From contig JAISMA010000096.1 of NCBI GenBank assembly GCA_031276985.1, forward strand, positions 1 to 9,489: a stretch of 9,489 nucleotides of DNA, read 5' to 3'. Both the position numbers and the translations under genes were made by a program. This DNA is from Helicobacteraceae bacterium (GTDB lineage: Bacteria; Campylobacterota; Campylobacteria; Campylobacterales; SZUA-545). Every line of letters begins with the position of its first letter. Within the stretch, counting starts at the first letter, position 1. Of the stretch, positions 5,516 through 9,489 are shown one piece after another. The notes under the pieces were generated by a model that had not been told where the DNA came from, ran no database searches, and saw nothing but the letters and a program-made list of their open reading frames with translations.

Positions 5516-8500
5516 AATACTCCTGCAAAGATTTCGGGACGCGCTTTTTGGTTTGCTTGAGTGATCGCATAGCCTCCAGCGTGGCGCGCGCGGCGGCGAT
5601 CGTGGTGAAATACGGGATTTTGTTGGTCAAAACCGCCTGCCTCAAACGTCTTGCGTCGTCTTTGGCGCGTTTATTGTCCGACGTGTTGATCGCCAGCGCG
5701 ACGTCTTTGTTTTTGAACAGATCCTCGACGTTTGGTCGCCCCTCGCTTACTTTGAGGACGATCTCCGCCGCCACGCCGCCCGCGTTTAGCGCTTTTGCCG
5801 TGCCGCTTGTGGCGACGATCGTAAAGCCGATCTTCGCAAATTCGGCGGCAAGGCGGACGCCTTGCTCTTTGTCCGAATCCGATAGCGACATAAAAAGCCG
5901 CCCGCCGTTTTCGGGAATGGAGTTTTGGCTCGCAAGCTGCGATTTGGCGAAGCTAATGCCAAAACTTTCGCTTATGCCCATAACCTCGCCTGTGGAGCGC
6001 ATTTCGGGTCCCAAAATGAGATCCGCGCCCGGCAGTTTGTTGAACGGGAAAACCGCCTCTTTGATCGCGACGAGGTTTTTTGGCTTCGGCTTCAACACGC
6101 CGTCTTTTTTCGCCACGCATTTAGCGCCGTCATAAACGCCGATCGCGCTTTCAAGCGACTGCCCCCACATCACGCGAGTGGCGATTTTCGCAAGCGGCAG
6201 ACCCGTCGCCTTTGAGACAAACGGCACGGTTCGGCTCGCGCGCGGATTGACTTCGATGATATACACCGCGCCCTGATAGATCGCAAACTGAATGTTCAAA
6301 AGCCCTTTCACGCCAAGCCCCAGCGCGATCGTTTTTGTCTGCGCCTCGATCTCTTTGATCACGCTGTCTTTGATCGTCGCGGCGGGCAAAGAGCAGGCGG
6401 AATCGCCGCTGTGAATGCCCGCCTCCTCGATATGCTCCAAAATCCCGCCGATATACACCTGCTCGCCGTCGCTGATCGCGTCGACGTCAAGCTCGATCGC
6501 GCGCGCAAGAAATCTGTCGATGAGCAAAGGCGCTTCGCCGCTGATATTGACGGCTTCGTCGACGTAAAGCCGCAGATCGTTTTCGTCGTACGCAATCCGC
6601 ATTCCGCGCCCGCCAAGCACGTAACTAGGACGCGCCAGCACGGGATAGCCGATTCGCGCGGCGATCTCAAAAACCTGTTCGCGCGTACTCGCCGCGCCGC
6701 CCGCAGGTTGAAGTAGCTTATGCTCTTCGACGAATTTGGAGAACTTCTCGCGATCTTCGGCTGTGTCGATCGCTTTGGCGCTTGTGCCTACGATCTTCGC
6801 GCCCATCGCGCTAAGGCTTCGCGCCAGCTTTAGCGGCGTTTGCCCGCCAAAATGCACGATGATTCCGTCGGGTTTTTCGCGCTCGATAATGCCGCGAATG
6901 TGCTCAAGCGTGATCGGCTCAAAGTACAAAACGTCGCTCGTGTCGTAATCGGTGGAGATCGTTTCGGGGTTACAGTTGACCATAATCGTCTCAACGCCCA
7001 TTTCGGCAAGCGCGAACGAGGCATGCACGCAACAGTAGTCAAACTCGATCCCCTGCCCGATACGGTTTGGTCCGCCGCCGATGATCATCGCCCGTTTGCG
7101 ATCGCTTTTGCGCGGTTTGATCGCCTTTGGCTCAAGCGGCATGGTGGAATAAAGATAGGGCGTGAGCGCTTCAAACTCCGCCGCGCACGTGTCGACTTCG
7201 CGGTATTTTGGCTCAAGCCCCAGCCGTTTTCGCGCCAGATAAACGTCGTTTTCGTAGAGTTTCAGCCCCTCGTTTTTGTTCAGCAGTCTTGCGATCATCT
7301 TGTCGCTAAAGCCCATAGATTTGATACGCGCAAAGGCGTACGGATCGTTTAGCAGGTCGATACCAAGCGATTTTTCCGCCCGTACGATCGCTTCGATCTG
7401 AAGCAAAAACCAGCGGTCAATTCGGCTAAGATCGTAGATTTCATCGACGCTCATGCCCGTTCTGAAACCTTGCGCGACATACAAAACGCGCTTTTCGTTC
7501 GGGCGGCGCAACTCGCGGACGATAGCGTCCTTGTCGCACTCGATCGGCTCAAAGCCGCACAGGTTAGTCTCCAGCGAGCAAAGCGCCTTTTGGATCGCCT
7601 CGCAAAACGTCGCGCCGATCGCCATCGCCTCGCCGACGCTTTTCATCGCGGTGGTTAGCGTGTCGTTTACGCCCGCGAATTTTTCAAAGTTAAAACGCGG
7701 AACTTTCACGACGACGTAATCGATCGCGGGCTCAAAACTCGCCGCCGTTCCCGTGATGTCGTTGGAGATTTCGTCGAGCGTGTAGCCGATCGCAAGCAAC
7801 GTGGCGACTTTGGCGATCGGATAGCCCGTAGCTTTGGATGCAAGCGCGGACGATCGGCTCACGCGCGGATTCATTTCGATGACGGTCATGCGCCCGCTTT
7901 CGGGATTGATCGCAAATTGCACGTTGCTTCCGCCCGTATCCACGCCGATTTCGCGCAAGATCGCAAACGAAGCGTCGCGCATGTGTTGATACTCTTTGTC
8001 CGTTAGCGTCATCGCGGGCGCGACGGTAATGGAATCGCCCGTATGCACGCCCATTGGATCGAGGTTTTCTATGGAACAGACGATAATGCAGTTATCGCGC
8101 GCGTCGCGGATCACCTCCATTTCAAACTCTTTCCAGCCTAGCAGGGATTCCTCGATCAAAATCTCGCCGATCGGCGAAGCGTTTATGCCCGCTTGCGCCA
8201 AATCCCTGAACTCGTCGATGTTATAAGCCACGCCGCTACCGCCGCCCGCAAGCGTGTAACTTGCGCGAATGATGAGCGGAAAGCCGATCGCCTCCGCCGC
8301 CTCGATCGCCTCCGTAAGATTGTAGGCGTAACGACTCTTTGGCAGATCCATGCCGATCTTTTGCATAGCCTCTTTGAAGGCTTGGCGGTTTTCGCCTTTT
8401 TTGATTGCGTCGGGCTTCGCGCCGAGAAATTTCACGCCCTCAAGCATGCCTTTTTCGTACATACGCATGGCGACGTTAAGCGCCGTTTGTCCGCCCATTG

Positions 8501-8765
8501 TGGGCAAAATGGCGTCCACGCCCTCTTTTTTGATGATCTCGAATATCACCTCTTCGGTGATCGGCTCTATGTAGGTGCTGTCGGCAAATTCGGGATCGGT
8601 CATGATCGTCGCGGGATTGCTATTTACCAGCACGACGCGATAGCCCTCTTTTTTCAGCGTTTTTGCCGCTTGCGTGCCTGAATAGTCAAATTCGCACGCC
8701 TGACCGATCACGATCGGACCAGAACCTATGAGTAAAATTGTTTTAACGTCCGCGCGCTTTGGCAT
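5505..8765 (-). CDS. carB: Carbamoyl-phosphate synthase large subunit
   Basis: This 1086-residue subunit makes carbamoyl phosphate from bicarbonate, ammonia and two ATP for arginine and pyrimidine synthesis, in a cytoplasmic complex with CarA (not in this window). The two homologous halves are visible. The first half has IGSGPIVIGQACEFDYSG (13-30), ASYTLAGGGSG (168-178) and EMNPRVSRS (297-305). The second half has IGGGPNRIGQGIEFDY (562-577), PSYVLGGRGM (713-722) and EVNPRASRT (838-846). A C-terminal MGS-like regulatory domain (about 955-1070, including SDSDKEQG and ATSGTAKAL) follows. The length is normal and no key motif is broken. The start MPKRADVKTILLIGSG fits the epsilon-type CarB N-terminus. 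A further 64 open codons upstream encode only arginine-rich sequence. The weak AGG before ATG 8765 is the only ribosome binding site. Confidence 0.97.
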   Translation of the reverse strand: MPKRADVKTILLIGSGPIVIGQACEFDYSGTQAAKTLKKEGYRVVLVNSNPATIMTDPEFADSTYIEPITEEVIFEIIKKEGVDAILPTMGGQTALNVAMRMYEKGMLEGVKFLGAKPDAIKKGENRQAFKEAMQKIGMDLPKSRYAYNLTEAIEAAEAIGFPLIIRASYTLAGGGSGVAYNIDEFRDLAQAGINASPIGEILIEESLLGWKEFEMEVIRDARDNCIIVCSIENLDPMGVHTGDSITVAPAMTLTDKEYQHMRDASFAILREIGVDTGGSNVQFAINPESGRMTVIEMNPRVSRSSALASKATGYPIAKVATLLAIGYTLDEISNDITGTAASFEPAIDYVVVKVPRFNFEKFAGVNDTLTTAMKSVGEAMAIGATFCEAIQKALCSLETNLCGFEPIECDKDAIVRELRRPNEKRVLYVAQGFRTGMSVDEIYDLSRIDRWFLLQIEAIVRAEKSLGIDLLNDPYAFARIKSMGFSDKMIARLLNKNEGLKLYENDVYLARKRLGLEPKYREVDTCAAEFEALTPYLYSTMPLEPKAIKPRKSDRKRAMIIGGGPNRIGQGIEFDYCCVHASFALAEMGVETIMVNCNPETISTDYDTSDVLYFEPITLEHIRGIIEREKPDGIIVHFGGQTPLKLARSLSAMGAKIVGTSAKAIDTAEDREKFSKFVEEHKLLQPAGGAASTREQVFEIAARIGYPVLARPSYVLGGRGMRIAYDENDLRLYVDEAVNISGEAPLLIDRFLARAIELDVDAISDGEQVYIGGILEHIEEAGIHSGDSACSLPAATIKDSVIKEIEAQTKTIALGLGVKGLLNIQFAIYQGAVYIIEVNPRASRTVPFVSKATGLPLAKIATRVMWGQSLESAIGVYDGAKCVAKKDGVLKPKPKNLVAIKEAVFPFNKLPGADLILGPEMRSTGEVMGISESFGISFAKSQLASQNSIPENGGRLFMSLSDSDKEQGVRLAAEFAKIGFTIVATSGTAKALNAGGVAAEIVLKVSEGRPNVEDLFKNKDVALAINTSDNKRAKDDARRLRQAVLTNKIPYFTTIAAARATLEAMRSLKQTKKRVPKSLQEYLGA

Positions 8766-8796
8766 AAAGACCTGACTTTTCGTAGAAATTCGCGCA

Positions 8797-8802
8797 ATTT
8801 TA
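8797..8802 (-). promoter_or_regulatory. Possible -10 element of a carB promoter
   Basis: The minus strand reads TTGGCTAAAATTG. TAAAAT ends 31 bases before the carB ATG, about the same distance as in the better promoter at 9224. No convincing -35 element is seen 17 bases upstream. Confidence 0.35.
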
Positions 8803-8919
8803 GCCAATTCGCGCTCAAACGCGAGAACGGCAAGTCGCAAACAGCCCTCGCGCCTAAATCCGCGTTTTTCGCGCCGCCAATCGCAACGATAGCTTTCAGC
8901 GACTTTTGGCGCGGCGTTT

Positions 8920-9002
8920 CGACAACGCGATCGCTCGCGAAAGCGTTCGCGTCGCAAGATCCGCCAAGCGTTCGCTAAAACGGCTTATCGGCGCGATCGC
9001 CG
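8920..9002. other. Palindrome-rich intergenic segment
   Basis: The 243-bp gap between the sigma-like gene and carB carries two GCGATCGC octamers (8927-8934, 8993-9000), a hairpin CGCGAA-AGCG-TTCGCG (8936-8951), a GC-only hairpin CGGCG-CGAT-CGCCG (8989-9002), and a direct repeat AAGCGTTCGC (8941-8950, 8966-8975). The second hairpin lies just after the sigma-like gene's stop but lacks a T-run, so at most it is a weak terminator or transcript-stabilising fold. Confidence 0.45.
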
Positions 9003-9008
9003 CTTGCT

Positions 9009-9191
9009 TCAAGCCCTGCGGCGAAAAATGAATTGCGAAATGTCGTCTCGCAACGGGTGATTTAGCAGTATTCGTTTGAGTTTTCTAAGCGCCTGCGTCT
9101 CGATTCGTTTAACCTGCTCTTTGGTAACCCCCAACACTTTGGCGATCTCGTCAATCGTCATACCGTCGCCAAAGCCCCTACGCTCTCCCAT
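9009..9191 (-). CDS. Stand-alone sigma-70 region 4-like DNA-binding protein
   Basis: This 60-residue protein has a core, about residues 11-40 (TIDEIAKVLGVTKEQVKRIE, then TQALRKLKR), that follows the region 4.2 helix-turn-helix of primary sigma factors (their LEEIG..GVTRERVRQIE..ALRKLR). Region 4.2 contacts the -35 element. Regions 2, 3 and 4.1 are absent, so it cannot act as a complete sigma factor. It could be a small transcription regulator that binds DNA or RNA polymerase. The start at ATG 9191 has a strong ribosome binding site (AAGGGGG, 6 bases upstream) and a good promoter. A later start at residue 11 is possible. I did not find the missing sigma parts upstream. The family seems to have short relatives in this phylum, but that is recollection only. 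Confidence 0.75.
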   Translation of the reverse strand: MGERRGFGDGMTIDEIAKVLGVTKEQVKRIETQALRKLKRILLNHPLRDDISQFIFRRRA

Positions 9192-9223
9192 TTTGAACCC
9201 CCTTCGTTCAAGTTAGCGGCGCT

Positions 9224-9252
9224 ATTATAGCAAGATTTCAAATGAGCAGTAA
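9224..9252 (-). promoter_or_regulatory. Sigma-70 promoter of the sigma-like gene
   Basis: On the minus strand the -35 element is TTACTG (9252-9247), followed by a 17-base spacer and TATAAT (9229-9224) with an extended TGC just ahead. Transcription would begin near 9217, giving a leader of about 26 bases. The extended -10 is typical of housekeeping promoters in Campylobacterota. Confidence 0.75.
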
Positions 9253-9340
9253 TTATTATCAAAATGACCTAAGATTGGTTTAAGTTTGGCGGAAAACGCG
9301 CCCAAATTCGCCGTTTTTTGGCTCGCCGAAGCTCAAACTA

Positions 9341-9369
9341 TTGATATTTAATGTTGGAACGTGTATTAT
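9341..9369 (+). promoter_or_regulatory. Promoter of tRNA-Asn
   Basis: TTGATA (9341-9346), a 17-base spacer and TATTAT (9364-9369). The following CCGCGCG is a GC-rich discriminator, as often found at stable-RNA promoters under growth-rate control. The mature tRNA starts 17 bases after the -10 element. Confidence 0.65.
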
Positions 9370-9385
9370 TCCGCGCGTAAAACAT

Positions 9386-9460
<75 letters not shown>

Positions 9461-9489
9461 CTTTTCAAATCCGCCTTTGATTTTCTCCG

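Noticed and set aside
5548..8681. Several plus-strand open frames opposite carB
   Set aside because: They are antisense shadows of a long, well-conserved gene, and none has recognisable domains or a ribosome binding site.
8766..8957. Extension of carB by 64 open codons upstream of MPKRAD
   Set aside because: The extra sequence is arginine-rich and repetitive, does not resemble a CarB N-terminus, and the MPKR start fits the family. It is probably an open frame caused by base composition.
297..9000. Cyanobacterial origin because of HIP1-like octamers
   Set aside because: The CarB sequence and the extended -10 promoter point to Campylobacterota, and the octamer alone is not a lineage marker.
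9288..9322. Possible intrinsic terminator (GC-rich pairing followed by GTTTTTT)
   Set aside because: The stem is short or bulged, and no gene on the plus strand ends here. It lies upstream of the tRNA promoter.

Overview
The window most likely comes from a member of the Campylobacterota (Epsilonproteobacteria). Support for this: the CarB N-terminus reads like epsilon-type CarB, the tRNA-Asn has the shape expected for this group, and one promoter has a strong extended -10. Base composition is nearer 50% G+C than the low-GC Campylobacter/Helicobacter norm (estimated by eye). The palindrome GCGATCGC is conspicuously frequent. I could run no database search, so the lineage is an inference.

Layout. 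Except for the tRNA, every gene is on the minus strand, so transcription runs from right to left. At the right end, a plus-strand tRNA-Asn(GUU) gene (9386-9460) diverges from a 60-residue protein resembling sigma-70 region 4 (9009-9191); both have readable promoters. Next comes a full-length carB (5505-8765), then a small two-helix membrane protein (5161-5427), then a solitary Dam-type adenine methyltransferase (4253-5140). A 17-bp perfect direct repeat (5134-5150 and 5499-5515) sits at the carB 3' end and again at the dam 5' end. This suggests carB and dam once overlapped as TAATG and that the small-protein segment was inserted between them.

The left 4.2 kb holds three tandem genes for exported or membrane-anchored RCC1-type proteins (2988-4187, 1638-2942, 285-1592). 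Each has exactly seven repeats of about 52 residues, enough for one seven-bladed beta-propeller. Repeat-specific signatures show whole-gene duplication followed by copying of single blades within genes. Genes 1 and 2 also share an almost identical leader, spacer and N-terminal anchor, while their propellers differ. After the third propeller gene come a 40-codon ORF (153-275), too short for ordinary gene callers, and the start of a membrane protein (1-156) that leaves the window. The two overlap by ATGA.

How the genes work together. carB and the tRNA are housekeeping genes. The dam-to-left-edge part looks like an accessory gene train with short gaps. The best candidate for something undescribed is the triple propeller cassette, which looks like a set of extracytoplasmic recognition or scaffold proteins diversifying by blade-level recombination, together with the two small genes translationally linked downstream of it. 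Its function cannot be read from the sequence.
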